From: Streptomyces graminofaciens
Lineage (GTDB): Bacteria > Actinomycetota > Actinomycetes > Streptomycetales > Streptomycetaceae
Length of the DNA stretch: 64,000 bases
Direction of reading: 5' to 3'
Assembly (NCBI RefSeq): GCF_030294945.1
Contig: NZ_AP018448.1
Coordinates: 6,292,001 to 6,356,000, forward strand
Shown here: positions 16,622 to 24,447 of the stretch, in pieces
Numbering within the stretch: the stretch's first letter is position 1
Layout of the letters: every line of letters begins with the position of its first letter
The notes under the pieces: model-generated
The model's input: the letters and a program-made list of their open reading frames with translations, nothing else
Databases searched by the model: none
What the model was told of the DNA's origin: nothing
Position numbers and translations under genes: made by a program

Positions 16622-17551
16622 ATGTATGACGGGGACGCATCGGGCGGGGGGCGAGGCGTGGTGTCCGGGAACTCCGAAAACTCCAAGAACTCCGAGAACA
16701 CGAGCGCTCACCACAACACCGTGAGCGGCGGACGGCAGCACGGCACCGTCACCCAGGCCCACACCATCACCAACACCAACACCCAGTCCCACAACACCAC
16801 GACCACGACCACGAATCTGTGGTTCGACCTCTCGCAAGCGGCCTCGGTGTCGCCCGGCGCGTGGCTCCTGGGGCTGGAGTTGCTGGGGCTCGGCGCCGCC
16901 GCCTGGTTCTGGCCGGGCGGCCCGCTGAGCCAGTACGCCGTGTTCGGCATCCTGTGCGCGTCCGCTCTCGCCACCGCGGGCTGGTCCGTCGTGATCGCCC
17001 GGTCGGGCAACGACGAGGGCCGCGCCGACCAGGACTCCGCCGACGGCGGCGACGGCGAACCGATGGACGCGGCCCAGCGGCTGGCCAGGGAACGGATGGC
17101 GAAGCGGCGCAGGCTCCTCGCCCGCGTCGCGCTCCCCGTCACGTCCGTTCTCTTCGCCGTCGCCGGGCTGCTCGCCTTCCAGCACGTGGTCGCCACCGGC
17201 GAGATCCCTACCGAGGTCCGAATCCGGGGCAGCCAGCTGTTGCAGGGCCCGCGCTCCACGCCCCTCACCCTGGTGGTGCCCGCGCCCGAGGAGCCCCGCG
17301 AGAAGCTGCGCCTCGAACTGACCCTGGCCGACTACGACGACTCGACCGGCACCTGTGTCCACAAGACGACGGCCACCGTCACGGCGGCCACCCCGGGTGT
17401 CACTCCGAACAGAAAGGAGATGACCGCCGAGGACACCGTCGACTTCGACCTCGGCGGCAACAAGGGGCCGCTCCGCTTCCAGGTCACCGTGCGCACCGAG
17501 GCGAACTGCACGATGCGCCTGGCGAAGGCGACCGGAACGCTCCACAACTGA
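16622..17551 (+). CDS. Membrane protein with an Asn/Thr-rich amyloid-like N terminus
   Basis: A 309-residue protein of no family I can name. The first 70 residues are Asn/Ser/Thr/His-rich and contain NTVSGGRQHGTVTQAHTI, which fits the N-x-V-x-G-G...G-x-V-x-Q-A-x-x-I pattern of RHIM-like bacterial amyloid signalling motifs. Two hydrophobic segments follow (WLLGLELLGLGAAAWFW, and YAVFGILCASALATAGWSVV), then a basic cytoplasmic loop (RMAKRRRLLAR), a third segment (PVTSVLFAVAGLLAFQ) and a roughly 130-residue exported-looking domain with two cysteines. In-frame GTG codons at 16658 and 16661 have a better ribosome site and may be the true start; TTGACA at 16605 would suit that. It is followed after 37 bp by a solute-binding lipoprotein gene, probably one operon. 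Confidence 0.65.
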   Translation: MYDGDASGGGRGVVSGNSENSKNSENTSAHHNTVSGGRQHGTVTQAHTITNTNTQSHNTTTTTTNLWFDLSQAASVSPGAWLLGLELLGLGAAAWFWPGGPLSQYAVFGILCASALATAGWSVVIARSGNDEGRADQDSADGGDGEPMDAAQRLARERMAKRRRLLARVALPVTSVLFAVAGLLAFQHVVATGEIPTEVRIRGSQLLQGPRSTPLTLVVPAPEEPREKLRLELTLADYDDSTGTCVHKTTATVTAATPGVTPNRKEMTAEDTVDFDLGGNKGPLRFQVTVRTEANCTMRLAKATGTLHN

Positions 17552-17588
17552 CGGCAGGAAGAGCAGCACGGACAGGAGTGAGAAGCAC

Positions 17589-18473
17589 ATGGCGGTACGC
17601 ACAGTGACCATGGCGGCCGTGGTGGCCCTGCTGTGGCCGCTCGCCACGGGTTGTTCCTCCGAGGAGTCGATGTTCGACGACGGCAAGGTGCACGTAGGCG
17701 CCAAGAGCGACCAGCCCGGCACCAGTTCCTCGCCGCACGACGGCGTTTACGAGGGCTTCGACATCACCGTGGCCAAGGAGCTGCTGGCCTCGGTGAAGGT
17801 CACCTCGCCGTACTTCAGCGGGGTGCTGTCCAAGAACCGCGGCCCCGCGCTGCGCAACGGCGACCTGGACCTCGTGGCCGCCACCTACTCCATCACCGCC
17901 CAGCGGATGAAACCCCGCGACGAGGGCGGGGAGGGACTCGACTTCGTGGGCCCGTACGCGTCCACCCAGCAGGGCATCCTCGTACGGGAGAAGGACTACG
18001 GGCGCTACAAGGACGACTCCGACCTCGACGGCAAGCTCGTCTGCGTCTGGAAGGGCACCACGTCCGCCGAGGAGCTGAAGAAACCGGCGTACGACAAGAT
18101 CCGGCTCCGCGAGGAGGAGGACGCCAAGTACTGCATGAAGGCCCTGCTGGCGAAAGAGGTGGACGCCGTCTCCACCGACCAGTTGATCCTGTACGGCTTC
18201 ATGGAGGCGGAGCCCGGGCTCAGGGTCGTACCGGGCATCAAGTTCGGGGAGCCGAACGACTACGGCATCGCCATGGCCAAGGGCCACCGCGCGGACTGCG
18301 AGCGCCTCCGCGACACCCTGCGGACGTACGTCGCCGGCAACGACTGGGAACGCGACTTCGAGAACAACCTGCCCAAGGTCCCCAAGGCCGAACGCGACGA
18401 GGCAAGGCCCACGGCCGACGAGATCGACGCCCTGTCCTGCCGGGACAAGCCGGGGAACGCGTCCGTCGACTGA
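17589..18473 (+). CDS. Family 3 (glutamate/amino-acid-type) solute-binding lipoprotein
   Basis: A 294-residue periplasmic-binding-like lipoprotein. The lipobox is LATGC with Cys near residue 22. The body follows family 3 solute-binding proteins: YEGFDITVAKELLA, LRNGDLDLVAATYSITAQRM, then FVGPYASTQQGILVREKDYG, LDGKLVCVWKGTTSAEELKK and a C-terminal NDYGIAMAKGHRADCERL. The ATG has AGGAG about 10 bases upstream. No ABC permease or ATPase gene is nearby; the partner is the membrane protein just upstream. It may be a ligand sensor for that protein rather than part of an importer. Confidence 0.82.
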   Translation: MAVRTVTMAAVVALLWPLATGCSSEESMFDDGKVHVGAKSDQPGTSSSPHDGVYEGFDITVAKELLASVKVTSPYFSGVLSKNRGPALRNGDLDLVAATYSITAQRMKPRDEGGEGLDFVGPYASTQQGILVREKDYGRYKDDSDLDGKLVCVWKGTTSAEELKKPAYDKIRLREEEDAKYCMKALLAKEVDAVSTDQLILYGFMEAEPGLRVVPGIKFGEPNDYGIAMAKGHRADCERLRDTLRTYVAGNDWERDFENNLPKVPKAERDEARPTADEIDALSCRDKPGNASVD

Positions 18474-18549
18474 GCCCGCCAGGGCCCGGCTGCCACGCCT
18501 GGAGCCCACCGGACCTCGACCGGTCGAGCCGGAGGCGCACAATGCCCTC

Positions 18550-19200
18550 ATGCCCGCCGACCCCGAAGCCCTGCGCTCCCGCTGGCTCGACGCCCTCGTC
18601 CCGGCCCGCGAAGGCGCCCGCCACCCCGAGCCCACCCCGTACGCCGACAACCTGATCAAGCGCTGGTCGGAGCCCCAGCGCCGGTACCACACCCTCGACC
18701 ACCTCACGGCGGTTCTGGACCACATCGACACGCTCGCGGACTACGCCGACGACCCGGCCGCGGTCCGCCTGGCCGCCTGGTTCCACGACGCCGTGTACCT
18801 CCCGGAACGCTCCACGAACGAGGAACGCTCGGCCCGGCTCGCCGAACGCGCCCTCCCCGAGGCCGGTGTCCCGGACGGCAGGACCCGCGAGGTCGCCCGC
18901 CTGGTCCGCCTCACCCTCACCCACGCCCCGGCCGACGACGACCACAACGGCGCCGTCCTCTGCGACGCCGACCTCGCGATCCTCGCCTCACCGCCGAAGG
19001 CCTACGCCGCGTACGCCGCCGCCGTCCGCGAGGAGTACGCCTTCGTCCCCGAGCAGGCCTTCCGCGAGGGCCGCGCGGCCGTACTCCGCCAACTCCTCGA
19101 CCTGCCCCGGCTGTTCAGGACGCCGTACGGGGAGCGGGAGTGGGAGGAGCGGGCGCGGGAGAACCTGCGGGCGGAGCTGGCCACGCTCACGAAGGGCTGA
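18550..19200 (+). CDS. HD-superfamily metal-dependent hydrolase
   Basis: A 216-residue cytoplasmic protein of the predicted HD-hydrolase family. The metal-binding motif is LAAWFHDAVYLP near residue 78, preceded by RRYHTLDHLTAVL, where the first conserved histidine falls. A later LCDADLAILAS supplies a further aspartate. The C-terminal part is helical and charged. The substrate is unknown; relatives act on nucleotides or phosphate esters. The frame is fixed by codon use, although a nearer ATG at 18542 in another frame is closer to GGAGG. Confidence 0.82.
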   Translation: MPADPEALRSRWLDALVPAREGARHPEPTPYADNLIKRWSEPQRRYHTLDHLTAVLDHIDTLADYADDPAAVRLAAWFHDAVYLPERSTNEERSARLAERALPEAGVPDGRTREVARLVRLTLTHAPADDDHNGAVLCDADLAILASPPKAYAAYAAAVREEYAFVPEQAFREGRAAVLRQLLDLPRLFRTPYGEREWEERARENLRAELATLTKG

Positions 19201-19215
19201 GCGGGCCTCGGGCGC

Positions 19216-19285
19216 GGCCCCGGGAATGAGGCCCCGGGAATGAGGCCCCAGGAGTGAGGCGCCTGGAATGGGGCGCCGGGAATGG
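19216..19285. repeat. Five tandem 14-bp repeats
   Basis: Units of GGCCCCGGGAATGA at 19216, 19230, 19244, 19258 and 19272. The first two are identical and the last three diverge by two to four bases. The array fills the gap between the HD hydrolase stop and the MFS start, ending 23 bp before the latter, so copy number could affect the exporter's leader. Confidence 0.85.
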
Positions 19286-19308
19286 GGCCTCGTTCCCGCT
19301 GGTTGCCC

Positions 19309-20574
19309 ATGAACATGCCCGCACCCGTCCCCAGCCCGGAATCAGCCGCGCTCCGCCCCCGCATCCCCCTCTCCGTCTACGTCCTCGGCGTCGCCGTCTT
19401 CGCGCTCGGCACCAGTGAGTTCATGCTCTCCGGGCTGCTTCCGCCCATCGCCGAAGACATGGACGTGTCCATCCCCCGGGCGGGCCTGCTGATCTCGGCG
19501 TTCGCGATCGGGATGGTCGTAGGCGCACCCCTGCTCGCCGTGGCCACTCTCCGCCTCCCTCGCCGCACGACGCTCGTCACCCTGATCACGGTCTTCGGAA
19601 TCGGCCAGATCGCCGGAGCGGTCGCGCCCAACTACGAGGTGCTCTTCGCCTCCCGGGTCGTCAGCGCACTCGCGTGTGCCGGGTTCTGGGCGGTCGGGGC
19701 CGCCGTGGCCGTGGCCATGGTGCCGGTCAACGCGCGGGCCCGGGCGCTGGCCATCATGATCGGCGGGTTGTCGATCGCGAATGTGCTCGGGGTGCCTGCG
19801 GGTGCCTTCCTCGGGGAGCACCTCGGATGGCGTTCGGCGTTCTGGGCTGTCGCTGTGGCCTCCGCCGTGGCGCTCGTCGGGGTCGTCGTCCTGGTCCCCG
19901 CCATCCCTCTCCCCGACGAGCGGCCCCGGCTCGGACGCGAGGTGCGCATCTATCGCGACCCCCAGGTGTGGCTCTCCATCGGTGTCGTCGCGCTCGCCGC
20001 CGGCGGGGTCTTCTGCACGTTCAGCTATCTCGCGCCGCTGCTCACGGACGTCGCCGGGCTGGACGACGGCTGGGTGCCGACCGTGCTCGCGCTGTTCGGG
20101 ATCGGGGCGATCATCGGTACGGCGATCGGCGGCCGGATCGCCGACGCGCACCTCTTCGGCGTGCTGATCAGCGGTATCGCCGCGTCCACCGTCATCCTCG
20201 TCGTCCTCGCGGTCCTCTCCGCGTACGCGGCCGCAGCCATCGTCCTCTCCTTCCTTCTCGGCGTCTCCTGCTTCTACACCGCCCCCGCCCTCAACGCCCG
20301 CATGTTCAACGTCGCCGGCGCCGCCCCCACCCTCGCCGGCGCCACCACCACCGCCGCCTTCAACCTCGGCAACACCGGCGGCCCCTGGCTCGGCGGCGCG
20401 GTCATCGACGCGGGGTTCGGGTTCGCCGCCACGGCCTGGGCGGGCGCGGCGCTCATGGCGGCGGCCATCGTCCTCACCGTCGTCTCGCTGCGGCTGCATC
20501 GCCGAAAGGGCGTCTCCCGCGTCGTCACCGGCGCCGGTACAGAGGCCGTAAATCCCGTACGTACTGACGTCTGA
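19309..20574 (+). CDS. MFS exporter, chloramphenicol-efflux (Cml/Cmx) type
   Basis: A 421-residue 12-helix major facilitator. It opens with IPLSVYVLGVAVFALGTSEF and MLSGLLPPIAEDMDVSIPRA, the start typical of DHA1 drug:proton antiporters of the chloramphenicol-resistance group. GMVVGAPLLAVATLRLPRR fits the loop 2-3 signature, and GGLSIANVLGVPAGAFLGEH matches motif C in helix 5, which marks exporters. A short basic cytoplasmic tail ends it. Substrate assignment is only by resemblance. A second ATG two codons in is possible. Confidence 0.9.
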   Translation: MNMPAPVPSPESAALRPRIPLSVYVLGVAVFALGTSEFMLSGLLPPIAEDMDVSIPRAGLLISAFAIGMVVGAPLLAVATLRLPRRTTLVTLITVFGIGQIAGAVAPNYEVLFASRVVSALACAGFWAVGAAVAVAMVPVNARARALAIMIGGLSIANVLGVPAGAFLGEHLGWRSAFWAVAVASAVALVGVVVLVPAIPLPDERPRLGREVRIYRDPQVWLSIGVVALAAGGVFCTFSYLAPLLTDVAGLDDGWVPTVLALFGIGAIIGTAIGGRIADAHLFGVLISGIAASTVILVVLAVLSAYAAAAIVLSFLLGVSCFYTAPALNARMFNVAGAAPTLAGATTTAAFNLGNTGGPWLGGAVIDAGFGFAATAWAGAALMAAAIVLTVVSLRLHRRKGVSRVVTGAGTEAVNPVRTDV

Positions 20575-20594
20575 TCCCACCTATCCTCACCGCC

Positions 20595-21713
20595 ATGCGA
20601 CCAATGGGCGGGGAACAGGTACAGCAGGCCGTCGATCACAGCCTCGCGCTGCTCGGCAAGGGGTTGGACCTGCAGCGAGGGCGACAGCGCGACTGGGCCG
20701 GTGTCAAAGCCGGGCGTCTCGACTGGAGTTGTCGCAGGACCGCCGTCCACATCGCCGAGGATCTCATCGCGTACGCGGGGCAGTTGGCCGGGCGGGCCAC
20801 CTCCGCGTACGTGCCCTTCGAGCTCGCCATGGAGGACGGCAGCGGCGACGCCGACGTGCTCGACGTCATCCGGACGACCGGCGCGCTGCTCTCCGCCGCC
20901 GTCGAGGCCACGCCCCGCGAGGTGCGCGCCTTCCACCCGTACCCGTTCCGCGCGGCCGACCGCGAGGGCTTCGCGGCGATGGGCGTCGCCGAGGTGCTCC
21001 TGCACACCCACGACATCGCGGAGGGGCTGGGGCTCACGGCTGAGTACGCCCCGTCCGTCGACCTCTGCGAGTCCGTCCTCTCCCGGCTCTTCCCGCACGT
21101 CCGACCCGGCGACAACCCCTGGGCCACGCTTCTGTGGGCCACGGGACGCGGTGACCTGCCCGATCGCGCGACGGTCACCCGATGGCACTGGAGCAACCCC
21201 CTCCACATCCCCGCCGAACGCCTCACCCTCCAGGGCGTGACCCCCGCGGCCGCCGCCGACCTCGCCGAGGGCGGCACCGGCGGCTTCGAGTGGATCGAGG
21301 GCGGGCCGATCGAGGGGACGCGGGTCGGCGCCGGAATGATGTTCAAGGCGTACGAGGCGGGGGTGCACCGGCCCGAGTGGGGCATGTACGTGCTGGTGCG
21401 GGAGGCGGACGGGCTGGCCGTCGGCGCGCTCGGCCACCACGGCGCCCCCGACGAGGACGGCCGCGTCGAGGTCGGCTACGACCTGGTCGAGTCGGCCCGC
21501 GGCCACGGCTACATGACCGAGGCGTTGCGCGCGCTGGCCGACTGGGCCCGGGAGCGCGCCCGCGAGCGTGGCGACGTCAGTTCCCTCTTCGCCGTCGTCG
21601 ACAAGGTCAACACCCCGTCCCAGGGTGTGGTCTCCCGCGCCGGATTCCAACTGGTGAGCGACGACTGGGCGGACGGTGATCAATTCGCGTACGAACTCCG
21701 TCTGCGCACCTGA
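20595..21713 (+). CDS. Maleylpyruvate isomerase-like (DinB fold) / GNAT acetyltransferase fusion
   Basis: A 372-residue two-domain protein. The first 210 residues match the mycothiol-dependent maleylpyruvate isomerase/DinB-like helical fold: LDWSCRRTAVHIAEDLIAYA near the N terminus and MGVAEVLLHTHDIAEGLGLT in the middle, the latter carrying the HxxxH-like metal ligands. The last 150 residues are a GNAT domain: WGMYVLVREADGLAVGALG, VEVGYDLVESARGHGYMTEA (acetyl-CoA loop) and NTPSQGVVSRAGFQLV. The single frame has no break. The fusion suggests thiol-linked acetylation, but no substrate is evident. Confidence 0.85.
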   Translation: MRPMGGEQVQQAVDHSLALLGKGLDLQRGRQRDWAGVKAGRLDWSCRRTAVHIAEDLIAYAGQLAGRATSAYVPFELAMEDGSGDADVLDVIRTTGALLSAAVEATPREVRAFHPYPFRAADREGFAAMGVAEVLLHTHDIAEGLGLTAEYAPSVDLCESVLSRLFPHVRPGDNPWATLLWATGRGDLPDRATVTRWHWSNPLHIPAERLTLQGVTPAAAADLAEGGTGGFEWIEGGPIEGTRVGAGMMFKAYEAGVHRPEWGMYVLVREADGLAVGALGHHGAPDEDGRVEVGYDLVESARGHGYMTEALRALADWARERARERGDVSSLFAVVDKVNTPSQGVVSRAGFQLVSDDWADGDQFAYELRLRT

Positions 21714-21842
21714 GGTACACCGGGCCCAACCATTCCGGTTTCTTGCCCTATCCCCTGTTCCGGGCGCTCATACGGTCCTGATAATTCGGGATGTCCTGGT
21801 CGGGGGATCAGGTGAGCGGGGTCGGGGGATCGGGGGAGCACG

Positions 21843-22595
21843 ATGAGTACGTACGGTCCTACACCCACACCACCGCCTCGGCCGGGTCCGCCGGGTCCGC
21901 CGGGTCCGAACCCCGGCCCGGGCAACGGGCAGCGCATAGCCGTCATCAGCCTGATAGTCACCAGCGCGCTCTCGCTCATCGGGATCGGCGTGACCTGGCT
22001 GGCCGACCGCGATCCGGACACCGGCCCGGAGCCGAAGCCGAACACGAGCCCCACGGGCCCCACGACCACTCGCCGCGACGACCCCGAGCCGCCGAAACCC
22101 GACCCCAGCACGCCGAGTACCGAGGTCACCGTGGTCGACGACGGCCTGACGGACGCCCAGCGCGACCTGCGCGACTCGCTCAACGAGGACCAGTGGCAGC
22201 GCGGCAGCTGCGAGCCCGACACGACGACGATCCCGGGCGCCAGGGCCGGGCTGCTCTGCACCGTGACCGTGCAGGACCCGACGTACGGCGCGATCACCGG
22301 CAAAGCCAACATCGCGCTCTACAAGAGCCAGGCCGAGATGCGGAGCGTGTTCAAGACCTACACGGGCGGCCTGCCCGACGGCAACTGCGACGACGGAGTG
22401 GGCGTCCACGGGCTCTGGAACGAGAACGACTCCACCACGCCGGGCGGCGACGTGGCCTGCTACACCAACACCAGGATGCAGTACGTCATCGCCTGCACGT
22501 ACTACGAGCGCCCCGCTCTGCTCGTCATCATGGGCCCCGACTACAACTCGCTCCTCACCTGGTGGCACAACCTGGAGCCGGTCTTCAAGAACTGA
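21843..22595 (+). CDS. Membrane-anchored extracellular protein with Pro-rich N terminus
   Basis: A 250-residue protein. Residues 1-28 are Pro/Gly-rich and cytoplasmic; a single transmembrane helix follows (IAVISLIVTSALSLIGIGVT), then an acidic Pro/Thr spacer and a roughly 150-residue globular domain with six cysteines (SCEP, LLCTV, NCDD, ACYTN, ACTYY). That domain resembles the extracellular C-terminal domains found on some Streptomyces Ser/Thr kinases, but no kinase domain is present. GGGGGAG lies 5 bases before the ATG. It ends 11 bp inside the convergent DUF4031 gene. Function unknown. Confidence 0.7.
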   Translation: MSTYGPTPTPPPRPGPPGPPGPNPGPGNGQRIAVISLIVTSALSLIGIGVTWLADRDPDTGPEPKPNTSPTGPTTTRRDDPEPPKPDPSTPSTEVTVVDDGLTDAQRDLRDSLNEDQWQRGSCEPDTTTIPGARAGLLCTVTVQDPTYGAITGKANIALYKSQAEMRSVFKTYTGGLPDGNCDDGVGVHGLWNENDSTTPGGDVACYTNTRMQYVIACTYYERPALLVIMGPDYNSLLTWWHNLEPVFKN

Positions 22596-22863
22596 CCGTC
22601 GGCCCCCGCCGCTTGGGCCGCCGCAACCCCGCCCCCGTGAGCCGCCGCAGCAGCTCCTTCGACCCCACTTCCACCGCCCCGGCCCGCACCGCGTCGGCGT
22701 AGCGGTGGGACGGGATGTCGTAGTGGTCGCGCTCGAAGGCCCGCCTCGGGGCGCCCAACTCCTCGGCGAACGCGTGCAGTTCCTCGTACGAGACGTCGCT
22801 GACCAGGTGCGACCACATGCGTCCGTGCCCCGGCCAGTCCGGCGGGTCGATATAGATCGTCAC
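22585..22863 (-). CDS. DUF4031 protein
   Basis: A 92-residue cytoplasmic protein with the DUF4031 hallmark MTIYIDPPDWPGHGRMWSHL at the N terminus and FERDHYDIPSHRYADAVRAG in the middle. Function is unknown across the family. The GTG start overlaps the stop codon of the upstream gene (GTGA), so the two are translationally coupled. Confidence 0.88.
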   Translation of the reverse strand: MTIYIDPPDWPGHGRMWSHLVSDVSYEELHAFAEELGAPRRAFERDHYDIPSHRYADAVRAGAVEVGSKELLRRLTGAGLRRPKRRGPTVSS

Positions 22864-23294
22864 GACGACAGCATCCCGCCGGCCGGCCCTCCTGCGGCCG
22901 TCGGCAGTGCCCCCACCGCCGCGACCCTCACCCCCGCCTTGTGGCACACCCAGTGCGGGTCGGGGCCCAGCTCCGGTTCGACGTCGAGGGCGTGCGGGTC
23001 GGCGGCGTCGCAGACCGGGCAGAGCGGCCAGCGGCCGTAGCGTTCCAGCAGGGCGTCCTGGACGTCCTGCGCGACGAGCCCGGCGACGTACGGCATCCCG
23101 TCCGGCCACTGCTCGACCCACCAGCGGCGCTGTACGACGGATTCCTCGACCATGGACACGACATCGGCCTCGGCGACGTCGCCCGCGACGAGATCGGCGA
23201 GCACGAGCGCGCGAGCCGCGTGCAGTACCTGTTCAAGGGGGCTTACGGGGTCACCGGGGCCGACGGGATCATCGGCGTCACTGCTGGGGCTCAT
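22860..23294 (-). CDS. Hypothetical protein with CxxC motif, coupled to DUF4031
   Basis: A 144-residue protein of no known family. It is mostly helical and acidic, then has PLCPVCDAADPHALDVEPEL, where a CxxC and the later HWVCHKAGV histidine/cysteine could bind zinc. The tail is Ala/Gly-rich. Its stop overlaps the DUF4031 start by 3 bases. The ATG at 23294 has GGAGG only one base away, so a GTG about ten codons in is a possible start. The gene is divergent from the MurR/RpiR regulator, with about 56 bp between the starts. Confidence 0.7.
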   Translation of the reverse strand: MSPSSDADDPVGPGDPVSPLEQVLHAARALVLADLVAGDVAEADVVSMVEESVVQRRWWVEQWPDGMPYVAGLVAQDVQDALLERYGRWPLCPVCDAADPHALDVEPELGPDPHWVCHKAGVRVAAVGALPTAAGGPAGGMLSS

Positions 23295-23313
23295 GCCTCC
23301 ATTGTGCGCACCC

Positions 23314-23343
23314 TTGACCGCACCCCCGGACCGAAAATATCTT
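23314..23343 (+). promoter_or_regulatory. Probable promoter of the MurR/RpiR-type regulator gene
   Basis: TTGACC (23314-23319) and TATCTT (23338-23343) are separated by 18 bp. The predicted transcription start then falls at about the GTG at 23351, so the message would be leaderless. TTTCAT and GATGAAG flank the start, and GAAAGTTTC (23369-23377) is palindromic; both could be autoregulatory sites. Confidence 0.45.
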
Positions 23344-23350
23344 TCATAGT

Positions 23351-24292
23351 GTGAGCGATGAAGTGAAGGAAAGTTTCGCACCGGCGGAGGGACGCACGGG
23401 ACACGCTCCGCCCGCCCCCGCCGCACTCGCGGCGAAGGTGCGCACGCTGGCGCCTTCCATGACCCGTTCCATGCAGCGGGTCGCGGAGGCAGTCGCGGCG
23501 GACCCCGCGGGCTGCGCAGCGCTCACCGTCACCGGCCTCGCCGCTCTCACGGGCACCAGCGAGGCGACGGTCGTGCGCACCGCCCGCCTCCTCGGCTACC
23601 CCGGATATCGCGATCTGCGCCTCGCCCTCGCCGGGCTCGCCGCCCACCAGCAGTCGGGCGCGGCGCCGTCCGTCACGGCCGACATCACGGTCGACGACCC
23701 GCTCCCCGACGTGGTCGCCAAGCTCGCCTACGACGAGCAGCAGACCCTCGCGGACACGGCCGCCGGGCTCGACACGGCCCAGCTCGGCGCGGCGGTCGGC
23801 GCGCTCGCGCAGGCCCGCCGCATCGATGTGTACGGGGTGGGGGCGTCCGGCCTGGTCGCCCAGGACCTGACCCAGAAACTGCTGCGCATAGGGCTCATAG
23901 CGCAGGCGCACAGCGACCCGCACCTCGCCGTCACCAACGCGGTGCAGCTGCGCGCCAAGGACGTGGCCGTCGCGATCACCCACTCCGGTTCGACGAGCGA
24001 CGTCATAGAGCCGCTGCGGGTGGCCTTCGACCACGGGGCGACGACGATAGCGATCACCGGCCGGCCGGACGGGCCCGTGTCCCAGTACGCCGACCACGTC
24101 CTGACGACGTCGACGGCCCGGGAGACCGAGCTGCGGCCTGCGGCGATGTCGTCCCGGACGAGTCAGCTGCTGGTGGTGGACTGCCTGTTCATAGGGGTGG
24201 CGCAGCGGACGTACGAGTCGGCGGCTCCGGCGTTGTCCGCGTCGTACGAGGCGTTGGCGCACCGGCACCGAAGCGGTGGGCTTTCGCGGTAG
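23351..24292 (+). CDS. MurR/RpiR-family transcriptional regulator
   Basis: A 313-residue regulator. The N-terminal helix-turn-helix of the RpiR type (AALTVTGLAALTGTSEATVV, then RTARLLGYPGYRDLRLALAG) is followed by a SIS sugar-phosphate-binding domain from about residue 150: DVYGVGASGLVAQDLTQKLL and VAVAITHSGSTSDVIEPLRV. It lies upstream of murQ on the same strand and is the natural candidate to sense MurNAc-6-phosphate and control murQ. The GTG start has no ribosome site, in line with a leaderless message. Confidence 0.9.
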   Translation: MSDEVKESFAPAEGRTGHAPPAPAALAAKVRTLAPSMTRSMQRVAEAVAADPAGCAALTVTGLAALTGTSEATVVRTARLLGYPGYRDLRLALAGLAAHQQSGAAPSVTADITVDDPLPDVVAKLAYDEQQTLADTAAGLDTAQLGAAVGALAQARRIDVYGVGASGLVAQDLTQKLLRIGLIAQAHSDPHLAVTNAVQLRAKDVAVAITHSGSTSDVIEPLRVAFDHGATTIAITGRPDGPVSQYADHVLTTSTARETELRPAAMSSRTSQLLVVDCLFIGVAQRTYESAAPALSASYEALAHRHRSGGLSR

Positions 24293-24310
24293 CGGGGCAC
24301 TGGATGCCGC

Positions 24311-24402
24311 TGTGCGTCTGCGGGTCCGTTGTGGCTTGTCGCGCACACGCGGCGGAGCCGCATGTCGACGCAGCCCCGTCGACACAGCCCCGCGCCCCTG
24401 AA
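24311..24402 (+). repeat. Dispersed intergenic repeat (copy 1)
   Basis: A roughly 90-bp segment with the palindromic core GCGGCGGAGCCGC and the tail CACAGCCCCGCGCCCCTGAA. Reverse-oriented relatives occur at 38594-38655 and 41246-41302. It lies between the MurR-type regulator and murQ and could terminate or process the transcript. Confidence 0.75.
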
Positions 24403-24447
24403 AAACCAGGTCGCTGTTCGCAACACCGTACGGAAAAGAGTCACCCC

